Origin: Rhizobium sp.
GTDB lineage: Bacteria; Pseudomonadota; Alphaproteobacteria; Rhizobiales; Rhizobiaceae
Assembly: GCA_028290545.1 (NCBI GenBank)
Contig: JAQGJP010000006.1
Coordinates: 1 to 54,881, forward strand
Length of the DNA stretch: 54,881 nucleotides
Reading direction: 5' to 3'
Part shown: piece by piece, positions 9,356-17,407 of the stretch
How positions within the stretch are numbered: the first letter of the stretch is position 1
How the letters are laid out: each line of letters begins with the position of its first letter
Made by a program: the position numbers and the translations under genes
The notes under the pieces: generated by a model
What the model was told of the DNA's origin: nothing
Seen by the model: the letters and a program-made list of their open reading frames with translations, nothing else
Database searches by the model: none

Positions 9356-10093
9356 ATGAATGATATGCCGCCCAAATTGCCAAAGCCGCCTCTCGGCGTC
9401 CGGATGCGCAACAACTTCCTGACTGGCTTGATCATCTGCGCACCGATCGCCATCACTATATGGCTGACCTGGACCTTCATCCACTGGGCCGACAGCTGGG
9501 TGAAGCCCTATATCCCGGCCCGCTTTTCGCCAGAGCATTACGTGAAATTTGCCGTGCCGGGCTTCGGCCTGCTGATTGCGGTGATTCTGATCACCATTAT
9601 CGGCATTCTCGCCAAGAACCTGATCGGCCGTACGATCGTCGAGTTCGGCGAGTCCGTGCTGGCGCGCATGCCGCTGGTGCGTTCGCTCTACAAGGGTCTG
9701 AAACAGATATTCGAGACGGTTCTGCGCGAGCGCAGCAACTCGTTCAAGAAAGTCGGCATGATCGAATATCCGTCGCCGGGGCTCTGGTCGATGGTGTTCA
9801 TCGCCACGGATGCGGCAGGCGAGATCGCCTCGCGTTTCAACGACAAGGGCATGGATATGGTCGCGGTTTTCCTGCCGCCAACACCTGTACCGACAGCGGG
9901 ATTCCTGATCTTCGTCGAGCGGAAAAAAATCATGGAACTCGATATGGGACCCGAGGATGCCGCCAAGCTGCTGATTTCGGGGGGGCTGGTATCACCGGAA
10001 TGGACGCCCGGTAAAATTGACGCGCCGATTGTCATCCAGCGTGCAGAAAGCGAATCGCTTCATCCCGCCGGAAAAGATAAAGTAGCGTCCTGA
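9356..10093 (+). CDS. DUF502 inner-membrane protein
   Basis: A 245-aa protein with two N-terminal membrane segments (NFLTGLIICAPIAITIWLTW near residues 16-36 and FAVPGFGLLIAVILITIIGI near 63-83), then a soluble domain with the family stretch SVLARMPLVRSLYKGLKQIFETV. DUF502 proteins are widespread in proteobacteria and plants, and no molecular role is established. ATG 9356 is chosen; GTG 9335 is also possible and neither has a strong ribosome site. It follows glmS by 76 bp. Its 3' end overlaps the 3' end of recG by 62 bp on the opposite strand, so the two messages would be complementary there. Confidence 0.85.
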   Translation: MNDMPPKLPKPPLGVRMRNNFLTGLIICAPIAITIWLTWTFIHWADSWVKPYIPARFSPEHYVKFAVPGFGLLIAVILITIIGILAKNLIGRTIVEFGESVLARMPLVRSLYKGLKQIFETVLRERSNSFKKVGMIEYPSPGLWSMVFIATDAAGEIASRFNDKGMDMVAVFLPPTPVPTAGFLIFVERKKIMELDMGPEDAAKLLISGGLVSPEWTPGKIDAPIVIQRAESESLHPAGKDKVAS

Positions 10094-12137
10094 TCGCTTC
10101 GCCACGCGGGCTTGTCAGTTCGGGGTCGCGTTCCAGCAGGTAATGCGCGTCCTTGCGGGCGATTTCGAGCAGGTCGCCATGCGCTTCCAGGCTGGCGATT
10201 GCAAAGCCCGGCGTGCCGGACTGACGCGTGCCCAGCAGCTCGCCTTCGCCGCGCAGGCGCAGGTCCTCTTCGGCAATCAGGAACCCATCCTCAGTATCCC
10301 GCATGATCTTCAGCCGTGACTGGGCGTTTTCACTGAGATTGCCCTTGTAGAGCAGGATGCAGCTTGAGGCCTCGCTGCCACGGCCGACGCGGCCACGCAA
10401 CTGGTGGAGCTGGGCAAGGCCAAACCGCTCCGCATGCTCTATGACCATGATCGTCGCATCCGGCACATCGACGCCCACTTCGATGACCGTGGTGGCAACC
10501 AGCAGCCGCGTCTCGCCGCTCTTGAAGGCCATCATGATCGCGTCCTTTTCCGGTCCGCTCATGCGGCCATGGACAACCGCGGCCTGATCGCCGAATGTCT
10601 GGGCGAGGATTGCGTGCCGCTCCTCCACCGACATCAGCGGCGTTTCCTCGGATTCCTCCACCAGCGGGCAGATCCAGTAGATCTTGCGGCCCTCGGCAAC
10701 AGCGCTTCTCAGGCGCTCGATGATCTCGCCGACCCGTTCGGCCGGCATGATCACCGTCTGGATCGGTTTGCGGCCGGCGGGCTTTTCGGTGAGCTTGGAA
10801 ACGTCCATGTCGCCGAAGGCGGCCAGAACAAGGGTGCGCGGGATCGGCGTCGCGGTCATTACCAGCATATGTGGCGAGATGCCCTTGGCCGTCAGCCGGA
10901 GACGCTGGTGAACCCCGAACCGGTGCTGCTCGTCGACCACGGCCAGCAAAAGGTTGTTGTAATTGACGGTGTCCTGGAACAGCGCATGCGTGCCGATGAT
11001 GATCTTGGCTTCGCCCGATGCGATCCTTTCCAGGATGTCCTCGCGTTCGCGGCCTTTGGTCCGGCCGGTGAGGATTTCGACGCTGACGCCGGTCGTCTTG
11101 GCCATCTGGCCGATGGTGGCGAAATGCTGGCGGGCGAGAATTTCCGTCGGCGCCATCAGCACCGCCTGGCCACCGCTTTCGATCGCCGCCAGCATTGTCA
11201 GCAGTGCAACGACGGTCTTGCCGGAACCGACATCCCCTTGCAGCAGCCGCAGCATCCTGTCCTGGCTGGCCATGTCGCTCAATATGTCGGCAATCGCGTC
11301 TTCCTGGCTGCCGGTGAGGGAAAAGGGCAGGGTATCGATGACCCCGCTTGAGAGCTCACCGGTGGGCGATACCGGCGTGCCGGGCGTCTTGCGGAGCCGC
11401 GCTCGCACCAGCGCCAGCGACAGTTGTCCGGCCAGGAATTCATCATAGGCAAGCCGGCGCCTTGCGGGCGCCTGAGGATCGACGTCGTGGGCATCGCGTG
11501 GGTCGTGAATCTGCCGGAACGCTTCGGTGGCTGGCGCAAAACCCTGCTGGCGGACCAGCGGCGGGTCCTGCCATTCCGGCAAGTCCGGCACGCGGGCGAC
11601 GGCGGCCTCGATGGTCTTCCTCAGCACTTTCGGCGACAGGCCGGCCGTCAATCCATAGACCGGCTCGATCAGCGGCAAGGTTTCGCCTTCCGAGATCCTG
11701 GCGATATGATCCGGATGGACCATCGACGCACGGCCGTTGAACCAGTCGACTTTGCCGCTGACCATCACCGTTTCGTCGATCGGCAGGGTCTTGAGCAGCC
11801 AGTCGCCGTGCGAGCGGAAATAGACGAGCGCCAGTTCCCCCGTGTCGTCGTGCAGGAAGATCCGATAGGGGATGCTCCTGTTGCCGCGCGGCGGCGGCTG
11901 GTGCCTGTCGACCCGGGCGGTAACGGTGACGATCGCGCCCTGCGGTGCAAGCGCGATCCCCGGCTGCTTGCTGCGATCGATCAGCCCTGACGGCACATGG
12001 AAAAGCAGGTCGATGATTCGGCATTCCTCAAGCGACTCGCGACCGAGCAGTCGTGCATAAAGTTCGCCCGTCTTCGCGCCGATACCGGGCAGCGAAGACA
12101 GCGACGCGAAGAGGGGATCGAGGACGAATGGGCGCAT
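10032..12137 (-). CDS. recG: ATP-dependent DNA helicase RecG
   Basis: RecG remodels stalled replication forks and branched recombination intermediates. The 701-aa protein has the N-terminal wedge/OB domain (about residues 1-230), helicase Walker A GDVGSGKT, the DEAD-box variant DEQH (VVDEQHRFG), TATPIPRTL and the C-terminal QLRGRVGRG helicase motif. The start ATG at 12137 has AGGTGA upstream. It is divergent from sdhE, with 97 bp between the starts, and convergent with the DUF502 gene, overlapping it by 62 bp. A recG-sdhE-mfd order is common in rhizobia. Confidence 0.97.
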   Translation of the reverse strand: MRPFVLDPLFASLSSLPGIGAKTGELYARLLGRESLEECRIIDLLFHVPSGLIDRSKQPGIALAPQGAIVTVTARVDRHQPPPRGNRSIPYRIFLHDDTGELALVYFRSHGDWLLKTLPIDETVMVSGKVDWFNGRASMVHPDHIARISEGETLPLIEPVYGLTAGLSPKVLRKTIEAAVARVPDLPEWQDPPLVRQQGFAPATEAFRQIHDPRDAHDVDPQAPARRRLAYDEFLAGQLSLALVRARLRKTPGTPVSPTGELSSGVIDTLPFSLTGSQEDAIADILSDMASQDRMLRLLQGDVGSGKTVVALLTMLAAIESGGQAVLMAPTEILARQHFATIGQMAKTTGVSVEILTGRTKGREREDILERIASGEAKIIIGTHALFQDTVNYNNLLLAVVDEQHRFGVHQRLRLTAKGISPHMLVMTATPIPRTLVLAAFGDMDVSKLTEKPAGRKPIQTVIMPAERVGEIIERLRSAVAEGRKIYWICPLVEESEETPLMSVEERHAILAQTFGDQAAVVHGRMSGPEKDAIMMAFKSGETRLLVATTVIEVGVDVPDATIMVIEHAERFGLAQLHQLRGRVGRGSEASSCILLYKGNLSENAQSRLKIMRDTEDGFLIAEEDLRLRGEGELLGTRQSGTPGFAIASLEAHGDLLEIARKDAHYLLERDPELTSPRGEAIRTLLYLFRRDEAIRFLHAG

Positions 12138-12174
12138 GGCTGCATTTCACCTGCTGGAAGATTGATTTGCAAGG

Positions 12175-12203
12175 CTGACAAGCCGGTTTTCAGGTTATAT
12201 AGA
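12175..12203 (+). promoter_or_regulatory. Possible promoter for sdhE-mfd
   Basis: CTGACA (12175-12180) and TATAGA (12198-12203) are separated by 17 bp, in the divergent gap between recG and sdhE. The -35 matches the consensus at five positions, the -10 at four. The assignment rests on sequence only. Confidence 0.35.
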
Positions 12204-12234
12204 GGGCATCTTTCACAGATGGAACTCTCTCCCG

Positions 12235-12543
12235 ATGACCGGTACCAATCGCACCAGCGCCGAGCTCGACCCACGCCGCAGGCGCACGCTGTTTCGCGCA
12301 TGGCACCGCGGCATCCGCGAGATGGACCTGATCTTCGGCCAGTTCGCCGACAATGAGCTTGGCAGACTCGACGAGACGGAACTCGAGGAATTCGAAGGCA
12401 TTCTGGCCGAGGATGACAACGATCTCTTCAAATGGATCTGCGGTGACTTGGCGCTGCCGGTACGGATGCGGACGCCGCTGTTTTCGCGCATTTCCGCCTT
12501 CCGGCCCGATGAGGCGTTTCGCCTGGGCAGAGCCGCTGTTTAA
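12235..12543 (+). CDS. sdhE: Succinate dehydrogenase assembly factor 2 (SdhE family)
   Basis: A small (102-aa) cytoplasmic protein of the SdhE/CptB/YgfY family, which promotes covalent FAD attachment to the flavoprotein subunit of succinate dehydrogenase. The hallmark RGxxE motif is present as RGIRE in WHRGIREMDLI (about residues 24-34), followed by the acidic helical segment DETELEEFEGILAEDDNDLFKW. The length fits the family with a modest N-terminal extension. Its stop is 30 bp before mfd, so the two are probably co-transcribed. Confidence 0.92.
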   Translation: MTGTNRTSAELDPRRRRTLFRAWHRGIREMDLIFGQFADNELGRLDETELEEFEGILAEDDNDLFKWICGDLALPVRMRTPLFSRISAFRPDEAFRLGRAAV

Positions 12544-12573
12544 AGCAATGCATTACAAATTAAGGCACGCCGC

Positions 12574-15500
12574 ATGATCCCCGGTTTCGATCCCGCAAAA
12601 ATTCTCGGGGACAGCAAGAGCTTCACTATCGGCAACGTGCCGCCCGGCATGGAGGCGCTGGTCCTGGCCGAGCTGGCGCAATCCGGAGCTCCGATCGCCT
12701 ATGCGCTTTCGGATGGCCAGCACATGGCCGATCTCGAGCAGATGATCGCCTTCCACGCACCGGAAATTCCTGTGCTGACCCTGCCGGGCTGGGATTGCCT
12801 GCCCTACGACCGGGTGTCGCCGGGCACCGATGTCTCCGCGCGGCGCCTTGCGGCACTCTCGCTTCTGATCCAGCATGCCAGGAAACCGCATCCGGCCATC
12901 GTGCTGACGACGGCAAACGCCTTGGTGCAGAAACTGCCGCCGCGCGAAGCGATCGCCGCGATGGGCTTTTCGGCCAGGCCCGGCCAGACGATGCGGATGG
13001 AGGAGGTTGCCGCCCGTCTTGAACGCAACGGCTTCGACCGCAATGCGACGGTCCGCGAGGTTGGCGAATTCGCCGTGCGCGGCGGCATTCTCGACGTCTT
13101 CATGCCTGGCGAGGAACAGCCGCTGCGGCTCGATTTCTTTGGCGATACGCTGGAAACCATCCGGTATTTCGATCCCGTCACCCAAAGGACGACGGGGCAG
13201 GCAAAATCGATCGAACTCAACCCGATGAGCGAAGTCTCGCTCAATCCGGACATGATCAGCCGCTTCCGAAAGAATTACCTGACGCTGTTTGGCGCGGCCA
13301 CCCGCGACGATGCACTTTATCTGGCGATCTCGGAAGGCCGGCGCTTTGCCGGCATGGAGCATTGGCTGCCGCTCTATTACGAAAAACTCGAGACGCTGTT
13401 CGATTATCTCGGCGCTTTCCGCATCCTGACCGACCATACGCTGCAGGAATCGGTCAATGAGCGCTTCACGCTGATTACCGATTATTACGAGGCGCGGCTC
13501 GAAACCGGCAAGCAGAAGGGCATGACCCAGGGCGCGCCCTACAAGCCAGTGCCGCTGGACCAGCTCTATCTTTCGGACGAGCAGGTGATGCTCGAACTGC
13601 GTGGCAGGGGCGCGATCCGGATAACGCCGTTCAACGAGCACGAGGGCGAGGCACGCAAGGTCGTGGCGATCGAGGCCCGGCCGGGCATGCGCTGGGCGCG
13701 CGCTGGCGAGCAGAAGCAGGATGAAGACCGCGTCAATGTCTTCTCGGCGGCCGTCAAGCACATCGCTGATCATCGCGCCAAGGGCGACAAGGTCGTTATC
13801 TCCGCCTGGACCGAAGGTTCGCTCGACCGCTTGTTACAGGTGCTCGGTGAGCATGGGCTGGAGCGCGTTGTTGCCGTCGACAGCCTTTCCGATGCGATGA
13901 AGCTGAAGCAGGGCGAGGCGGCATCGGCCGTGCTGGCGCTCGAAGGCGGGTTCGAGACCGGCAAGCTTGTCATCATCGGCGAGCAGGATATTCTCGGCGA
14001 TCGGCTCGTCCGACGCTCCAAGCGCAAGCGCCGCGCCGCCGATTTCATTTCTGAGGCGTCTGCGATCGAGGAAGGCAGCATCGTTGTCCATGCCGAGCAC
14101 GGCATCGGCAAGTTCATGGGATTGACGACGATCGAAGCTGCGGGTGCGCCGCACGCGTGCCTCGAACTGCAATATGCCGGCGGCGACAAACTGTTCCTGC
14201 CGGTCGAGAATATCGAGCTTCTGTCGCGGTTCGGGTCGGAACAGACCGAAGCACAGCTCGACAAGCTCGGCGGCGTCGCCTGGCAGGCCCGCAAGGCAAA
14301 GCTCAAGAAGCGGTTGCTCGACATGGCGGCCGGACTGATCAAGATCGCCGCCGAACGCACGATGCGGCATGCGCCGGTGCTGGCCGCACCGGATGGAATC
14401 TATGACGAATTCTCCGCCCGCTTTCCCTATGACGAAACCGAGGATCAGGCTAACGCCATCGAGGCCGTGCGTGACGATCTCGGGGCCGGCCGTCCGATGG
14501 ATCGCCTGATCTGCGGCGATGTCGGCTTCGGCAAGACGGAAGTGGCGCTGCGCGCCGCCTTTATCGCCGCGATGAATGGCGCCCAGGTGGCCGTGGTCGT
14601 ACCGACCACGCTGCTGGCGCGCCAGCACTACAAGACATTTTCCGAGCGTCTGCGCGGCTTTCCCGTCAGGGTGCGGCAGGCGTCGCGCCTCGTCGGCTCC
14701 AAGGAGCTTGCAGAAACCAAGAAGGAACTCGCCGACGGCAAGGCCGATCTGGTGGTCGGCACGCATGCGCTGCTCGGCGCCGGCATCAAGTTTGCCAATC
14801 TCGGCCTGCTGATCGTCGACGAGGAGCAGCATTTCGGCGTCAAGCACAAGGAACGGCTGAAGGAGCTGAAATCCGATGTGCACGTGCTGACGCTGTCGGC
14901 AACGCCGATCCCGCGCACGCTGCAACTGGCGCTGACCGGTGTCCGCGAACTGTCACTGATCACCACAGCGCCGGTGGATCGCATGGCGGTACGCACCTTC
15001 ATTTCGCCTTTCGACCCGCTGGTGATTCGCGAGACGCTGATGCGGGAACACTATCGCGGTGGGCAGAGCTTCTACGTCTGTCCCCGTATTTCCGACCTTG
15101 AGGAAATCCAGACCTTCCTGCGCGAGGCCGTACCAGAACTCAAGCTCGCAGTCGCACATGGCCAGATGCCGCCGGGCGAACTCGACGATATCATGAACGC
15201 CTTCTATGACGGCCAGTACGATGTGCTGCTATCGACCACGATCGTCGAATCAGGCCTCGACGTGCCGACCGCCAATACGCTGATCGTGCATCGGGCCGAT
15301 ATGTTCGGGCTGGCGCAGCTCTACCAGATCCGTGGCCGCGTCGGCCGTTCCAAGGTGCGCGCCTTCGCGCTGTTTACGCTGCCGGTCAACAAGACGCTGA
15401 CGACGATGGCCGACAAGCGGCTCAAGGTGCTGCAATCGCTCGACACGCTCGGCGCCGGCTTCCAGCTTGCCAGCCACGACCTGGACCTGCGCGGGGCGGG

Positions 15501-16074
15501 CAACCTGCTCGGCGACGAGCAGTCCGGCCATATCAAGGAAGTCGGCTTCGAACTCTACCAGCAGATGCTCGAAGAGGCGGTTCTGGAGATCAAGGGCGAC
15601 GAACATGTGCAGGATTCCGGCTGGTCGCCGCAGATCGCCGTCGGCGTCTCGGTGATGATCCCGGAAAATTACGTGCCGGATCTGCATCTGCGGATGCAGC
15701 TCTATCGCCGTCTTGGCGAATTGCAGGATCTCAAGGAGATCGACGGTTTCGGCGCGGAATTGATCGACCGCTTCGGGTCGATGCCGATAGAAGTCGAGCA
15801 CCTGTTGAAGATCGTCTATATCAAGACGCTCTGCCGGATGGCCAATGTCGAGAAGCTGGAAGCCGGCCCGAAAGGCATCGTCGTGCAGTTCCGCGACCGG
15901 ACATTCCCCAATCCGGCAGGCCTTGTGGGCTTTATCGCCACGCAGGGATCTCTCGCAAAGATCCGCCCGGATCATTCGATGTTTTTGGCGCGTGATCTGC
16001 CGAAGCCGGACAAGCGGATGGCGGCGGCGGCGGTGCTGATGACGAAACTGGCGGAGATCGCAGGGCAGGGGTGA
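12574..16074 (+). CDS. mfd: Transcription-repair coupling factor Mfd
   Basis: Mfd removes RNA polymerase stalled at DNA lesions and recruits UvrA. The 1166-aa protein has the N-terminal UvrB-like region, the RNA-polymerase interaction domain (EGSIVVHAEHGIGKFMGL near residue 510), the RecG-like translocase core with Walker A GDVGFGKTE near 650, DEEQHFG near 750 and the QIRGRVGRS motif, and the C-terminal TRCF domain. ATG 12574 is preceded by an AAGG-type ribosome site. Only 4 bp separate its stop from the convergent DUF5615 reading frame. Confidence 0.97.
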   Translation: MIPGFDPAKILGDSKSFTIGNVPPGMEALVLAELAQSGAPIAYALSDGQHMADLEQMIAFHAPEIPVLTLPGWDCLPYDRVSPGTDVSARRLAALSLLIQHARKPHPAIVLTTANALVQKLPPREAIAAMGFSARPGQTMRMEEVAARLERNGFDRNATVREVGEFAVRGGILDVFMPGEEQPLRLDFFGDTLETIRYFDPVTQRTTGQAKSIELNPMSEVSLNPDMISRFRKNYLTLFGAATRDDALYLAISEGRRFAGMEHWLPLYYEKLETLFDYLGAFRILTDHTLQESVNERFTLITDYYEARLETGKQKGMTQGAPYKPVPLDQLYLSDEQVMLELRGRGAIRITPFNEHEGEARKVVAIEARPGMRWARAGEQKQDEDRVNVFSAAVKHIADHRAKGDKVVISAWTEGSLDRLLQVLGEHGLERVVAVDSLSDAMKLKQGEAASAVLALEGGFETGKLVIIGEQDILGDRLVRRSKRKRRAADFISEASAIEEGSIVVHAEHGIGKFMGLTTIEAAGAPHACLELQYAGGDKLFLPVENIELLSRFGSEQTEAQLDKLGGVAWQARKAKLKKRLLDMAAGLIKIAAERTMRHAPVLAAPDGIYDEFSARFPYDETEDQANAIEAVRDDLGAGRPMDRLICGDVGFGKTEVALRAAFIAAMNGAQVAVVVPTTLLARQHYKTFSERLRGFPVRVRQASRLVGSKELAETKKELADGKADLVVGTHALLGAGIKFANLGLLIVDEEQHFGVKHKERLKELKSDVHVLTLSATPIPRTLQLALTGVRELSLITTAPVDRMAVRTFISPFDPLVIRETLMREHYRGGQSFYVCPRISDLEEIQTFLREAVPELKLAVAHGQMPPGELDDIMNAFYDGQYDVLLSTTIVESGLDVPTANTLIVHRADMFGLAQLYQIRGRVGRSKVRAFALFTLPVNKTLTTMADKRLKVLQSLDTLGAGFQLASHDLDLRGAGNLLGDEQSGHIKEVGFELYQQMLEEAVLEIKGDEHVQDSGWSPQIAVGVSVMIPENYVPDLHLRMQLYRRLGELQDLKEIDGFGAELIDRFGSMPIEVEHLLKIVYIKTLCRMANVEKLEAGPKGIVVQFRDRTFPNPAGLVGFIATQGSLAKIRPDHSMFLARDLPKPDKRMAAAAVLMTKLAEIAGQG

Positions 16075-16078
16075 AATG

Positions 16079-16452
16079 CTAATTTTCAATATTGAGAGGA
16101 AGCAGTCGCAATCTTGTCCGACTCGGATCGACCGTCAAAAGAGCGCCTTCAGCAAGTTCATTTGACGACTGGTGTAGCGCTGCAATCACCGTTGTTCCAA
16201 TTGCAGCTGGCCTCAAATCATCTGAGCTAATTTGAATAACGCTGGGCCTGCCGCCATGCATGACGGCGAGAATGGAACCAAAATCAAGATCGTTGGTCAT
16301 CACATATATTCAAATTCGGCCGCATACTTCATGATTTCCACGTCGGGCGCCGAAACTGACCCAACCTGTGACCAATGCACGGCCGCAATATTTTGCGATT
16401 TGAGAAAGGTGACCCAACTCGGCGACAAATTCATGTCGATCAGAATTTTCAT
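16079..16452 (-). pseudogene. DUF5615 PIN-like toxin, reading frame split by a dinucleotide
   Basis: The two halves together give one DUF5615 (Mut7-C/PIN-like) protein of about 121 aa. The first half (16300-16452) reads MKILIDMNLSPSWVTFL through KYAAEFEYM and then hits TGA. The second (16079-16303) continues MTNDLDFGSILAVMHGGRPS through LNIEN. Removing one AT from TATATG at about 16303-16308 restores EFEYVMTNDLDFG in a single frame. The stop overlaps a restart codon (TGATG), so coupled re-initiation of a second polypeptide is possible. The acidic residues expected in the active site are divided between the halves (D6 in the first, the TNDLDF aspartates in the second). The start overlaps the antitoxin stop by 1 nt. 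Confidence 0.8.
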
Positions 16453-16679
16453 CAGGTTGCGAACACGACTTCACGCTCTTCCGCACGCCACGCTGCATAG
16501 AGCAGAGCCTGCCGAATGTCCTGATCATCGAGATAAGGATACTCCTCAAGCAGTTCCAGTGAAGTCCGGCCGGCTCCGATCTGGCCAACGATCATGCCGA
16601 CCGTGATCCGCATTCCTCGAATGCAAGGCCTTCCACCCATGACGTTCGGGTCCTGAGTTATACGATCCAATTTGTCCAT
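16452..16679 (-). CDS. DUF433 antitoxin-like protein
   Basis: A 75-aa protein with the DUF433 signature: RITQDPNVMGGRPCIRGMRITV, then a helical segment ELLEEYPYLDDQDIRQALLYAA. DUF433 proteins are commonly encoded just before DUF5615 PIN-like proteins and are treated as putative antitoxins with a helix-turn-helix-like fold. GAGG upstream supports ATG at 16679. A possible promoter lies at about 16700-16730 (minus-strand GTGACG, 17 bp, TATATT). The gene is intact, while its partner's frame is broken. Confidence 0.85.
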   Translation of the reverse strand: MDKLDRITQDPNVMGGRPCIRGMRITVGMIVGQIGAGRTSLELLEEYPYLDDQDIRQALLYAAWRAEEREVVFAT

Positions 16680-16730
16680 GATCGACCTCGGCTATCCATG
16701 ACGGTAATATAATCCGAAAGTTCCAGGCCG

Positions 16731-17396
16731 TCACCCCTCGCTTATCTTCATCTCCGCGATCTGCCGGAGCGCATTGACGATCGCCTCCACTGGCTGGGCG
16801 CCCGTCACGGCGTATTGATGATCGAAGATGAAGCAGGGTACGCCACTGATTCCCATGCGCTGGGCATGGGCCGTTTCGGCTTTGATTGTTTCAAGGTCGG
16901 TATTATCCGCGAGGCGCTTTTCGATCGTCCTGCGGTCCATACCTGTGTCAACGGCAATCTGGGTGAGCGTCGATCGATTGCCGACGTCGAGACCGTCGAC
17001 AAAATTTGCCTTGAAAAGCGCACGCACGATCTTGTCCTGCATTTCGGAGCCAATCAGGCCCGCCCAGTGAATCAGCCGGTGCGCATCGAGCGTATTCGGG
17101 AAGATCTTTGCCTTCTCCAGTGCAAACGGCAGACCGATCTCCGCACCGAGCTTGGTCAGCATTTCGTGCGAGCGCCGCACGGCATCCGCGCCGCCGATCT
17201 TTTTCGCCAGATATTCGAATGCATCGACGCCTTCGGGCGGCGTCGTCGGGTCCAGTTGATAGGGTTTCCACGTAATATCCGCACTCAACGCGTCCTTGAC
17301 TTCGTCAAGTGCCAGCTTGAGGCGTTGCTGGCCGACATAGCACCAGGGGCAGACGACGTCCGATACGATTTCGATATCGATATGCACTTTATCCAT
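16731..17396 (-). CDS. DsbA-family oxidoreductase, FrnE-like
   Basis: A 221-aa thioredoxin-fold protein with the active-site CPWC (VSDVVCPWCYVG near residue 18) and a helical insertion, ending with GISGVPCFIFDHQYAVTGAQ, the usual cis-Pro region of the FrnE/DsbA group. There is no signal peptide, so it acts in the cytoplasm as a disulfide isomerase/oxidoreductase or glutathione-S-transferase-like enzyme; FrnE of Deinococcus is a characterised relative. ATG 17396 is chosen; the frame opens at TTG 17402. It follows the peptide-binding protein gene by 11 bp and is likely co-transcribed with it. Confidence 0.88.
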   Translation of the reverse strand: MDKVHIDIEIVSDVVCPWCYVGQQRLKLALDEVKDALSADITWKPYQLDPTTPPEGVDAFEYLAKKIGGADAVRRSHEMLTKLGAEIGLPFALEKAKIFPNTLDAHRLIHWAGLIGSEMQDKIVRALFKANFVDGLDVGNRSTLTQIAVDTGMDRRTIEKRLADNTDLETIKAETAHAQRMGISGVPCFIFDHQYAVTGAQPVEAIVNALRQIAEMKISEG

Positions 17397-17407
17397 GACC
17401 AATAACT

